DNA of 64,000 bases from Epithemia pelagica (Eukaryota > Bacillariophyta > Bacillariophyceae > Surirellales > Surirellaceae). This document shows, in pieces, positions 12,182-23,301 of this stretch; within the stretch, counting starts at the first letter, position 1, and each line of letters opens with the position of its first letter. The translations under genes and the position numbers were made by a program. Location of the stretch: positions 2,170,001-2,234,000 of the forward strand of contig OX337238.1 of the NCBI GenBank assembly GCA_946965045.2, given 5' to 3'. The notes below the pieces were generated by a model, which was not told where the DNA came from, searched no databases, and saw nothing but the letters and a program-made list of their open reading frames with translations.

Positions 12182-15100
12182 CTATTGATTTCTTATAGCC
12201 TTGAACATAGATAAGGAACGATCAAGTCGTTCAGTTACCTCCGGTTCACAGTCATTGCGAGTACTCCAACCCAATCCAGTTCCCTCCTCTTCCATTTCTT
12301 CGAGCCTGCAAAACAATTTGTACCGAAGGAAATGGTGCTCTCTTTCCTTACGAGAGGTATCCCATTCTCTTCCGGAAATAATATTCTTCTCACAGATTTC
12401 CTCCAGTGCATGCGATATAACGTCCGTTGTCGCAAGCTTGTTGAGTTCGACAACTTTCATGCCTTTGAGCTTATTCTTTGCGACAAACTTCTCGTCCTTT
12501 CTTGATGTAGCACTGTCATCTTCAACACTGTCATCTTTTTTACTCGATGCCGCATCCCCATCGCTTTGCTCTCCGTCTTCATCTGCATCTTCATCATTCT
12601 CGTTTTCAACTTCTTCTGCATCATCCAGAATGACGTCCTCCACCTGTGTTTCAGGAACTTGAGATTCCGATACCTCGCCGCCATCGTTGTCGTCATCCAC
12701 TACGTCATCCACTGTAGCATCTTCTTCGTTGTCATTATCTTCGTCATTCTCTACGGTCACATCTTGTTCCACCGTCTCATTCGTCTCATTTCCCCCAAAC
12801 TCATTTTCATATTCAATCTCAACAACAGCAATCTCGTCCTCACTGAAAACAGAGTCCTCTCCAACCGACTTATCATCATCTTGTTCTTTCAGAGCCTGTT
12901 CTAAGTCGATTTCTGAATCGTCGTCATTCTTGTTTTCTGTTTCGGACTGGTTCTCCTCGTCGCCAGTCTCTGTCAGACCACCAACCATCCCTGTCGCTTG
13001 CACCATGACATATTCATGAGTACTGTCTGCTTCAACCTTCCCATTCCCACATCGTCTCGTTTTCTGATGTACTTCCAGTGTGGTATGATCCAGTGCCCGC
13101 CAAAACTGGTTGTTGTCTATTGCTATTGTGTGGTCGTGTCGCACTTCATGACATTTCGCCAACAACAGGACCTCTGTTATCAAAATTCGATTCATTCGAC
13201 TCTTTGGGACTGTTGTGGTTTTGTTGCGTTGCCATGGATCGGCCGTAGCACCCGCTTCCATTCCAACTATATCCAGTTTTTCCTTCATGCGCTCCGACAA
13301 CTCAGTCTCACCGTCGGCTCTGTTCCTCCTGTAGTATTCTACAAAATGTTTTGCACGCTGACACGCTGTCAGCATCTTCAACACCTTTATGAAGGCTGCT
13401 TCTGTCCCACTGTGGCTCATGCTTTTGAAGAAAGGCATGAGCCGTTCCATAATCTGGTCCAATGCGCTTTCTTTCGGCACCATGGACGGACCGCTTCCTT
13501 CCTTCTGTCTTTTGGTACGGTTCAAGCGGATTTGTTGCAGGATCGAAATGGGCATTCGGTTGTAGTAAAGCTCAATGAGCCTAAGTTGCGTATTGAAGGA
13601 ATTACTTTTCTTCGTGATATAGAACACAGGAAGAAACTCTACCACAACAGATTCCATTGTCAACGCATCTCCTCGTTGCTCCGCTTCCAAGAAAGTAGAG
13701 TATTTCCGAACGATAAGTAGATAGTTACAGACGTATCGATGCAACCAATCCTTGCTTTCACGGACTTGACGCTCGAGATATGCTCTATATCCCTTTGCCA
13801 AAAATATAGCCAATTCTTCATCTTGTCCATGGTGTAAATAGCCGTCCACCATTTCCTCCGACACAGTCCTGTAGACAAAGATATCTAGCACGATTCTGTC
13901 CACTTCTTCGAATACCAACATTGCCAATCGATGAGCAAGGCGGTAAGTCTTGGACACGTCGGAAGCATTCACTCGCTTCCATTTCAGTCGTACTTGCATG
14001 CATTGTAGGAAACCGCCATAGAAGAGGCGGTAAATCGCATCAAGCATGTGGAAACGAACATGCAAGTCCCCATTGATGGAAACCACTCGATGCACCACCT
14101 GAGATATAGTCATGGCTTGGCGGTATGCGGCTCTGTAGGATGATATAGAAGAGTCGGTGATTGCCATGATGTCATCGAAGAATTGAAACATTCTATCTAT
14201 TGACAAACCATCCCCAACGATGAACAGCCATTTGTCTTCCCAACTACTTCCAAGTCGATACATAGTAGTTCTTGGATCCCACTCCAGAAGGCCATGTAGG
14301 ACCATAAAGTCAATGACAATACCCGTTGCACCGATTTTGGTAGTTTCGTCCAGAACCGACACAGGGAGGATCAGCAATTCCGCGACGGGAGGAATATATC
14401 GCCATGTCCTAACAACACGACGCTGAAATTCTGCCGCCATCTGAAACACATTAGAATCACGATTTTTGCGCAATCGGTGCATCGCCTCACAAATAGCAGT
14501 TCTTGCATGATTGAGAGCGAACTCTGGTGGTTGCAGAGTATAATCCACCTTATATCCCTTTCGTTGCTTTGTTGACATGTACCGTTTGATTGCTCGTAAC
14601 TCACTGCACCAACCGACTATCTGCTGGTGTGTTCTCACCCGAACCCCCGAACAATCAAACGGATTTCCTTCTTGTTCAAGGTCGTCGGGGTAAGTGCCCA
14701 GGAAAACAGATCTCAGGACATCAGCCAAGTTTAAATCCTTCGTCGTTTCCAATGCCGGCATTTGATACGACGCCGGTATAGCTTGTTGGATATACGTGAG
14801 CTTCGGTCTTTTGAGGTAGGAATACACCCACGTTGGGTAACGGGAAAGATACATCGACATGACAAAACGTGCTGTCACGCGAGTGAAAACAGAACTCTGT
14901 CCCTGCTGAAATTGCAGGAGACGTCCGTCTTGAAGATTATCAAACACGCAAAGGAGGCTTGTAACATTGCGGAGTGCCATCTTGACGCGATTGTCGTACG
15001 ACTGCAACCATGGCTCAAGTCGTCGTTCCATGGTGCGCTTCGACACTGATATTCCCAGCCATATTGGGATTTGTGTCGCAAGCAATGGATGGCCACACGC

Positions 15101-17328
15101 ATATTGTGCCATGGCAAAGAGCATCCCAAAAGGCACAAGCATGTGGTTATTATGCTTACGGGCTCGGATTATAAACTGGAATAGGACATCTAGGGTGAAT
15201 CTTGCACGTAGAAAATCAGGGGTTGTAGGAGAAGCCAGCTCCAACTTTCGGTTGTAACCACTGATTGCCATCAAAGTATTGAATTGTTGCGGAAGCATGT
15301 TTTCAAATTCAACAGCAAGGCGTCGAATTTCTAATTCTGACAGAAACTTCTTGAATAGGTGATTAAACCTCCCGAAACAATCCTCCATGCGTTTCCAGAG
15401 AGTCTCATCCAGCAGCTTACAGAATTTCTGGAGTTGCTTCAGATTGTGGTCGATTATAGGAAGGGGGTCAGCTGCAACCTTCGCCTCAGCCTCTTGTAGC
15501 TTCAGATTGACTTCAATAAATTCATCACGGGCTTTACGGACACCTGGGTTCAAGCGCAAGCGCTCCCACACATGGCGCAACTCTGATAGAACGTATCGAT
15601 CACCTGGAGTCTCTTGTATAATTCTATGTAACAATGTGAGTCTGTCCCCTCCTTCTTCTTTCAAGCGGCTGAAAATGCTAGCCCAATTACGTTTAGGATG
15701 GTAGTCAGCCTGAATAAATATGGACTGTGGAAATGTAAAGATCTCGAACCACGACAATAGCTGTTCGTAGCACTCCAAAGGGGGAGAAGTGATGTTATAA
15801 TTGGATGGGGAAAACATTGGAAACTTGAGGTAGACACCGTTCTGTGAGTGTTCATTCATAGCCTGAACATGGGCCTTATAAGCTTTGTCTTCTTCAATTT
15901 TCTCTTTGGCGGCCTTGTTGTTGTGGACCCAACCACATAGCTGTTTGTACGACCGTCCGTCAAACATAACAGTTGGGATGTAGTTACATTGCTAAGTGTC
16001 TTTCCACACTTTCGTCCAACGTTTGGAATGCCGAGGGGGAAGCATGTCATCGTTGAAAAACATAATAATGGCTTGGTCTTCTTGGAGGAACCAAATATCT
16101 TCGATAAACAGTGTCCGCATGGCAAAGGAACTGACCATTTGCAGATTTTGAGGCCCTGTAGATGACGAGGGCGATGGTGCCGCGTCGTGAGCACTAAGCC
16201 TGCGCTTCTTTGCTTTGTGGTATCGTTGTTGTTTGTGTGTCCCCGTCGGAGACCGAGTAACGCCCCGTGTGAAATTCTTGGCTTTACGCATCATGGGTCC
16301 ACAGAAATTCGACACCAAATTCAAAGCTTTTGCGGTCCTCTTGTCGGGAGTTTGTGTAATAATCACCATTGGTGGGTTTTTGGTTAGTGCTTCACCAACG
16401 TCGAGGCAGGGAAGCTGGGGATGGCGCCGAATGGGAACCAGGAACGATCCCTCTTTTATTTTTTCAGTTGCAGTTTCAAATTTGGGTGGAGAGTGGCTGG
16501 TGGAGCAATTGGGTCCGGTTGCTGTAAAAGTTCCAAGGAAGTAGATGAAGAATCACTATCATCAGGATTGACGGCAGGAGGAGACGGCGAGGCAACAGCG
16601 GTCGGGACGGAATACGAACTGGATGCCTCGTTTTGGTTGTTGGGGGCTTCGTTGGTTGGGTGGTTAGTTGTACTATTCGTCACATTCGTTTCTTGTACAG
16701 GTACCACTTCTGGGGAATTATTCGCAGCCTCGATCATGCCCAAAAGGTTAAAGGATTTCGTCGGGGAAGATTGGGTGCCAAATTGCACGTGACCGAATGA
16801 GTCGCGGCAATGCAGAAGGTGAAAAGACGCCGCCGAAATCTTCGTTGTTTGCTGAGCGGAAAAATTGGTTGATTCTTGGTTTTGATTTTGATAGCAGGGA
16901 GAAGGTTCAGGCGGAGGCATGGACTGAAAACGAGTCAATTGGAAAGGTGCGGGAGCAATGGCATGCTGAAAGCGTGGCGTCGTCGATGGGGCCGTCGATA
17001 GGGAGCTTGTTGCCGCAGCACTATCCATGAACGTAGTAGACGGCTCTGACAGATTGCTCGGGGGAGGTTTCGTCCGTTGTTGGGCTCGCAGCGCTTGAGG
17101 CGTCGTGTAAGGACGGAATGGGACCGGTTCACGCATAGAAGAGGCTTCTGGTGGCAATGACGAACTGTCGTGGGGAGACGACGTTGCGTTGTTGGTTTCG
17201 GCGATGTTGTTGTCGACGACTTGTGTTGTAGGAAGGGACAACCGTAAAGAGGTATGGTGATTTGAAAACCTTGCCTTGGCATCTTTTTGAGAGAGTCGTT
17301 TGCGTTTGTGGGAGGAAGACGACGACAT
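12182..17328 (-). pseudogene. Very large putative transposase of element 1, broken
   Basis: The main open block (12182-15967) encodes ~1261 aa. In the same frame, after TAG at 15992-15994, comes a further 125-aa block reaching at least to 16369, and that frame stays open to about 16500. A 290-aa Ser/Pro-rich N-terminal block starting with a basic segment (16456-17328) is in another frame, so a frameshift or unrecognised intron lies near 16460-16520. The core has spaced acidic motifs that could form a DDE-type site: VFDNLQDGR, VGDGLSIDRM, then INGDLHVRFHMLDAIYR. These resemble, from memory, DUF6589-type proteins of fungal mobile elements. The C-terminal ~250 residues include a long Asp/Glu-rich tract. 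No known domain is certain; the transposase call rests on context and these motifs. Confidence 0.55.
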
Positions 17329-17381
17329 TGGATGCGATATAGGGCTACTGCACCTCCACCACTGTGATGAATGAGGGGATT

Positions 17382-17508
17382 ATACATGTGGTGTTTGGAG
17401 TTTTGTATCACCCTCGAGAGCTGGGTGGCCGCGCCATGGGGGTGAGTATACGATTCGCCAGAATACACGACACATGTGCGACTACATACTCACCCCTGCT
17501 TGGGGGTA
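17382..17508 (-). repeat. Right TIR of element 1
   Basis: Inverted partner of 9778-9905. The outer ~20 bp match exactly and the rest is imperfect. It is followed directly by the second copy of the 10-bp target duplication TATGAAGCCC at 17509-17518. Confidence 0.85.
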
Positions 17509-17518
17509 TATGAAGCCC

Positions 17519-18546
17519 TGAAAAAGTCAAATGAAAGACTTTCGGATAGCTTTTTGATTTTTGAGAGACGTTCGGAGTTTTAGGGTAGCTTTTTGAGAGA
17601 CTTTCGGGAAAACTTTTGATCAACGTACACTACTATAATATAATGAACCCAACCAGCAACGAATTGTGGGCACAATACTACTTACTACTTACTTGCTACT
17701 CGTATACGTAAATGTAGAGATTATTTACATTTTAGTCTTGGTTCACGGCTAAGTACGACATTGCAATACGACTATCTAGCATTTCTAATTCTGTCCATGT
17801 TTTTTGCCGTGATTGTCGCTAAATTTTCGCTAATCATTAGCGATCATCCTAGCCGATCGCTAGCAACACAACATCTCCTTGCTTAGTTTCCATGCCTGAC
17901 ATTGTCATAATTTCCGTTTACTTGGAAAGCATGTCGAAGGTCGAAGACTATAATATTATTATTTTCTTTAACACATTCAGTTTTTAGTATCCACGCTAAT
18001 TCTGATATATCTGGTTGAAACTTGGGGCACAGTGTGGAGGAGGGATAACCGTGAGTTGGTACGGTGGTAGTGCTAAGGTCCAAGGGAGAAATCACTCCGA
18101 CTAGGTGTCCGCTTCTTAGCCACCCAGCCGCTCTCCGCGACCAACGATTTTCATTTTGTTTTTTTTGCGTTTTAGAAGAAAATTTCTGGTCAAAATGAAA
18201 ATGATCACGCCGGCCTTCTGGATCACCCTTTCGAAATTTTGTGAGCAGGCGTGCGCACTTTGACCGTTGGTCTTCCCCATTCTTGATTGTCGTCCCAAGT
18301 TTCGACCCACATTATTCGACTGAGTTCAGAATGAACGTGTCGGGTAAGCCGGCAGGCTAAGGCTAAGGGGGTCTGGGGGTGGAAAAACATTAAAGACTAG
18401 AAAAAATTTTTTTAGCTCAAGAGTCGAAATTCAGTAGTTTACACCAAAACCTTCCCACGTTAGGCAAAAAACGCCGGGCCAACCCCTATTCAAAACCATC
18501 CAGCCCCGAAGAAAAAGAATGATCGAAGAACGGTCATCCATTGTTT
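17519..18546. other. Gene-poor stretch
   Basis: No supported coding region or RNA gene. There are AT-rich runs and small near-palindromes (for example the TCGCTAA/TTAGCGA cluster near 17815-17870). The short ORFs here lack motifs. Confidence 0.4.
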
Positions 18547-18548
18547 TA

Positions 18549-19154
18549 AGGGCTGGGTAAGCCGATCCATGTTCGGCTAAGTAGGCTCAGTACATTAAGC
18601 TACGTAGAGTACATAAAATCAGATAGTACACGTCACGCCGGAAATGGTCGGAATTTCAAAAAAATGCAAAAACGCTCGACAATGATGGCGAGATCCGGTG
18701 ACGCCGTATGCATTCACCCATGCATCGCATAAACATCCAACCACCGTAAGTCCTTTGCCTTTACCTTTGAAATTGTTGTCTGAAATTACAGAAGATTTGC
18801 CAAGTTGGCTGAAAAGGTACGCTCATTTTTCTGCAGTGATGAAATCGAACGACCGCCCTAACTCATTCATTTTTCAAGGGTGCCTGAATCAAAGTGAAAG
18901 CAAAGTTGCTCTAGTAGTAAAGATTCTTATTGTAAAAGTGATTCAGGCAGGCTCAATTATTGAGGAAGTTATGGCCATGGGGGTGACGGCTTCCACCATT
19001 GTCGAGTGATGGCTTCCAATTTGCATTGTTTCTCGTGGCAGCAAGTTTTCAATTTGAGACCATCCGCCCCACTTGTTACACTGATGAAAATAGTACTACG
19101 TAGATTAATGTACTGAGCCTACTTAGCCGAACATGGATCGGCTTACCCAGCCCT
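18549..19154. mobile_element. MITE-like element with ~60-bp TIRs and TA flanks
   Basis: The left end (AGGGCTGGGTAAGCCGATCC...) and its reverse complement at the right are nearly identical over about 60 bp, ending in ...CTACGTAG. Both ends are flanked by TA (18547-18548 and 19155-19156), the signature of Tc1/mariner-type insertion. At ~606 bp with no transposase it is non-autonomous. The 103-aa ORF inside (18698-19009) has no recognisable motif. Confidence 0.8.
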
Positions 19155-19324
19155 TATCATTCCATTAAATAAAAACCATTTCACCACGCTGTTCCACGTC
19201 AGAATCACGCCCAACGAACCAACCCACGAAACATCTCCCCGCGCCCTCTAGGCAGAGTAGCAACAATGTCACTAACACCTAGCCAAACATAGAAGCTGAA
19301 GACCCAGACTTGTGCTATCTCTCA

Positions 19325-19464
19325 GTAGCTAGGATTGAGTACAATAGGTCCCACGCATCTATTAGGTTCTTACTTGATTGCATCAAGTATCATCCATGTC
19401 GACTCCAGTTTGGTTGCCATCATAGCTACCCCTAGTATCTCTGGAGTCCAAGTCGACTCCATTG
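19325..19464 (+). repeat. 140-bp dispersed direct repeat R1, copy 1
   Basis: Matches 21297-21436 over 140 bp with about three mismatches. It contains an internal inverted pair around GACTCCAG/CTGGAGTC (TCGACTCCAGTTTGG ... CTCTGGAGTCCAAGTCGA) and may be part of an unclassified mobile element. Confidence 0.85.
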
Positions 19465-21076
19465 GAATAACGCAAAAATACAACTGCAGTAGTATTCTTC
19501 TTGACTGGGTCTCGAATCGCGTACTATTTTAGCGCATGCAGGAGTATGCATCAGTCCAGTCAGTCCCATCAGGAGTATGTCTTCGTACTTCATAGTGTGC
19601 CTCTAGCTTATAGTTGCGAGAGTATGCCATACAACTAGAAGTTGCCCTTTCAGTTGCGCAAACCATGCCAAAAATACAACTCTGCACTATGAAAGTAAGT
19701 GTACTTCATGACTGAAATACAACTTTTCTCACATTTTTCATTTCACGTACACCTTCGGCCCTTGTGGTGGCAATCCAAAATCCTACAACAGCAACAGCAA
19801 CAGCAACAACCATCCACAAGAGTCGTCGTCGTGATCGTATTCGTTGGTCTCCGACAAGGCACTGCTCCTGCATTCCCGCATCTATCAAGTCTTTATGGCG
19901 CAACAACAAGACCAACCACCAGACCAGGTGGCAGCCGAAAGAGCAACAAGGGCTCCTCCTCCTGCCCGAAAACCTGCGACAGTCGAGTGTCGGGAATACA
20001 GTTGGTCGGCGTAATGGGCCACCTTGAGCCTTGTCACAAGAAGCACCCATCGCCATGATGACGATGTCGACATCACAGCACCATCATCAACAAGACAACA
20101 ACGACAAGTCGTTGTGCGCACGCAATTGCTCGAGGCCACAAACCAAACGAGCTTCCCGTTCAACCATGTTCTCTACACGGGACGGTTGAGGTAATAACAA
20201 GCCAGGTCGCCGTACACACCACACAAAAGTGGTGGTGGTGGACTCTCCATTCAGTCATCCTTATTGGAAAGGGAGCAACAAACGAAGGAACGAGAGTATT
20301 GTTGTTGGTTGTCGTCTCAAGGTAGAATTTAATCTCACGAGCATGTCCATAAAAAAGAATCACCAAAACACTCCATGTTCGTCCTTAGGGGACACTTTGA
20401 ATCATTCTGCACTCGGACACTGCCCGTACTACCTAGGTAGGAGTAATAGGTTGGTAGAATAGACCCAAGAGATCCAAAAGAGTCATACCATCCGCCTCTT
20501 TAGTCCATAGAGAACGGTTTTTTTGTCCAATTTCACGGTCGCACTGAAACGGAGGGTATCTAGATACCTTTCTCCCGGACGATACATTCTGTGGATGGTC
20601 GAGGGGCGAGAATTGCGGTCTTCTCTTCTACTCCTATGAATGAATGATGGACGACACCCAGTGTAGTGAATTTGAGTGCGTGTATGTGCTGCTACTACAG
20701 GAGTCTCTTAGTGGACAGATATCGGGTGGAGGAAGGGCTATTTTGGCAAATGTTTGCTGCCATGTTCGGAGATTCAAACAACGGCTTCTCCTGTCCACGA
20801 CCGTGACGGCTGGATCCTGATGGTACGATAGATTGGTAGAGAGAAGGAGACTATGGCACCATGTTTGGGCACCTGGAGAGGCTCATACAGAATCGCCAAG
20901 GAGATTTTATTCCGCTCTACATACAGAGGTGTTGGAGTAAATTGGAAAAGAAGACAGATAAGGTAGCAAAGGTATCGTCTTTTGGATGCCCACCTACTAT
21001 GGCGTATAAAGTATCGTAGGAATGTACCAGAAGCTATGTAGTTGCACTCCCCGTTGTATTTTGTTCGGATACTAAG
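19465..21076. other. No confident gene
   Basis: Overlapping open frames at 19699-20058 on both strands come from CAACAG/CAACAA repeats near 19780-19820 and have no protein motif. The remainder has frequent stops in all frames. Confidence 0.4.
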
Positions 21077-21150
21077 GGAGTATCCATCGCAAATTGGATC
21101 TGAGTCTTGGATTCAGTCATGAATGACATAGTCGTCTGCCCATCATCCGA
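21077..21150 (+). repeat. 74-bp direct repeat R2, copy 1
   Basis: Matches 21438-21511. The second copy directly abuts the second copy of R1, whereas this first copy lies about 1.6 kb downstream of the first copy of R1. This implies a rearrangement or internal deletion. Confidence 0.85.
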
Positions 21151-21296
21151 TTCACATCCGGGTTGTTGTATGAGTAGTGAGTAGCTATGCTATCTAGTAG
21201 ACCGCTAGCTACACTCAGAAGAGGGCGGAGTAGATCCGGACCTAGATTCTGGTGATTGTCACCGATTGGTTTTGGTAGGAAAGCAGCAATCTCTTG

Positions 21297-21511
21297 GTAG
21301 CTAGGATTGAGTACAATAGGTCCCACGCATCTATTAGGTTCCTACTTGATTGCATCAAGTATGATCCATGTTGACTCCAGTTTGGTTGCCATCATAGCTA
21401 CCCCTAGTATCTCTGGAGTCCAAGTCGACTCCATTGTGGAGTATCCATCGCAAATTGGATCTGAGTCTTGGATTCAGTCATGAATGACATAGTCGTCTGC
21501 CCATCATCCGA
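21297..21511 (+). repeat. R1 copy 2 followed by R2 copy 2
   Basis: Positions 21297-21436 repeat 19325-19464, and 21438-21511 repeat 21077-21150, with a single base between. A 93-aa ORF that starts at 21468 inside it has no motif. Confidence 0.85.
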
Positions 21512-22952
21512 AGCAAATGAATCAACTTTGGTGGCCGGCAACTTTCAATCATTACAATTTAAATTACACATAGTAACGTTCATGTTCAACATCGGGGGTG
21601 TAAAAAAGTTGGATGAACTAGAATCCAGAAAGGCTATGCTTCGAAGCGCAGCCTTAACCCTAACTACAATACCCATCATGTGGTATCTCTTGTTTCTCCT
21701 CTTTGATTCACTCCCTTCTTATGTGAGCCATTGCTATAGAAAGGCTTGAACGTGAGGAGTGAGGAATCTGGGGGTAACCCTATAGTTGGTCAAGAGCCTA
21801 CAGATAAAAATTGAGGGAGCGATGTACGCTGAAGTTAAATGGGGGGTCCAGGGCTATGGGGGGTCTGGAATTTGCAAATTACGGGTTGGCAGCCCATAAA
21901 TGAAGTCAACTCAGCTTTTAACTTTGAAGTCAGTTCTTGGTTCTGCGGTAAGCAGTAAGCAGTCACGCAACTTCAGCGCTGGAGATCCAGCGCTAGAGAA
22001 TCCCCAGCAAAGATTTTCTGTTGCGTGTATACGTTAGTCACCGTACTCTTTTCTCTGCACCGGTCACTTCTATCCTTTCTCATTTGTTTGTTTCATACTG
22101 GTCACTCTGTGTCATTCATTTGCTCCACACAGCCTTCCAAAGTGTCTGATTGCAATAACAATGATGACTCTTCAACTGTGGAAGAGTGCAATATGGATAG
22201 CAGTCTGAAGCACACCCCCAAAATGAAGGTTCTGTAAGAGGACACCTATCAGTGTATTCTTGAAAGGAGAGAATATTGACATGGCAACAAAACAAAAAGA
22301 TTCTGCTGGAGACAAGCAACTATTCCACCACTGGAAAGGAAAGCTCTCACCAAGATAAGTGCTCTAGCTACTAGGAGTACTAACCTAGCTAGGCATTTTT
22401 ATCATGGTAGCACAGGTAGTCTTATCTCCAGCGGATGCGCATACCTAGTTCCAGCAGAGACCTCTCCAGCGCACTCCAGCAGAGATGAGCTGTTGCGGGA
22501 CCGACCTCTACTAGAGATCTTGGAACACACAAACTCAACAAATTCTTGAAAAAGGAACAATTCAACTGCCACAAAAGTTCTGCAAATTGACTTTTTACTT
22601 TTTCAGAAAGAAAAGTCGACTTAAAGTCAGAAGTCAGAAACTAAGATATATTATTGACTTCCACGATTCGAGATACAAGTAATGGTAGAAGTCGCAGCAC
22701 ACGCTGACGTTGGAAGGTCATAGTTCAGAACTTGACTTCATGAAAAACGTTAAGTCAAAGTTGAAAATGTGGTGCTGTCCAACTTGATTTCACTGAGAAA
22801 AGAGAAAAGTCATGGGATCTCGGCTGGAAATGAACTTGACTTTCATGAAAAAAGTTAAAAGTTGTTAATTTAAGCTTAAAAGTGTAAAACAGTCAAGTAG
22901 AACTTCAACACTCAACTGCGTTTTGCGTGATCACTGAACTCAGCCGTTCCAT
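21512..22952. other. No supported gene up to the Ty3/Gypsy insertion
   Basis: Frequent stops. From about 22580 to 22920 there are repeated short phrases built on AAGTCAA/TTGACTT, loosely in both orientations, which may be an old degenerate repeat. The 70-aa ORF at 22025 has no recognisable motif. Confidence 0.35.
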
Positions 22953-22957
22953 CCCGA

Positions 22958-23173
22958 TGCGGTACCCCTATATGGATCCCGCCATACGTGTCGCCACGTT
23001 CCATTCCCGGTTCGCGTTCTTGACACTGCGACATGAGTCTTCCGCCACCTGGCTGTTCCTCCTTCAGTCATTTCTCGTCGCACGTGGCACTGTGGATTCC
23101 TCATTCCTCCTAATTCCTCGTAATTCCTAAAGATCACAATTTTTTTACCGTGCTAATTTACATGGGTATGGCA
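22958..23173 (+). repeat. 5' LTR of Ty3/Gypsy element
   Basis: 216 bp, TG...CA ends. The sequence just inside (CTCTGATCAGAAGCTCG) should hold the tRNA primer binding site; I could not match it to a specific tRNA. Confidence 0.95.
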
Positions 23174-23301
23174 CTCTGATCAGAAGCTCGAAAACTTCCC
23201 CCAACACTCTTTCACCATAACCACCTGCCGTTCTTTGGCCGATCCTCGTTGATCTTATCATCCTTTGATTCCTTTCCTTTTCTTTCTTTTGCAGTCTCAT
23301 C

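Larger units (their letters stand above)
9778..17508. mobile_element. Element 1: 7.7-kb TIR DNA transposon with RecQ-like helicase
   Basis: The left end starts TACCCCCAAGCAGGGGTGAG and the right end is its reverse complement. Immediately outside both ends lies the same 10-bp sequence TATGAAGCCC (9768-9777 and 17509-17518), a target-site duplication. The TIRs are imperfect and extend about 125 bp. Inside are two convergent genes: a RecQ-like helicase on + (10156-12152) and a very large protein on - (12182-17328), with stops only about 30 bp apart. Both are broken, so this copy is probably immobile. The 10-bp duplication, helicase and huge putative transposase do not fit a transposon family I can name with confidence. 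KDZ-like or DUF6589-type elements are the nearest analogies from knowledge. Confidence 0.85.

Noticed and set aside
12566-12904. Plus-strand Ile/Val/Phe-rich ORF that looks like a membrane protein
   Set aside because: Antisense shadow of the Asp/Glu-rich tail of the large element 1 protein.
19699-20058. Overlapping ORFs on both strands
   Set aside because: They come from CAACAG/CAACAA runs that are open in several frames; no domain is visible.
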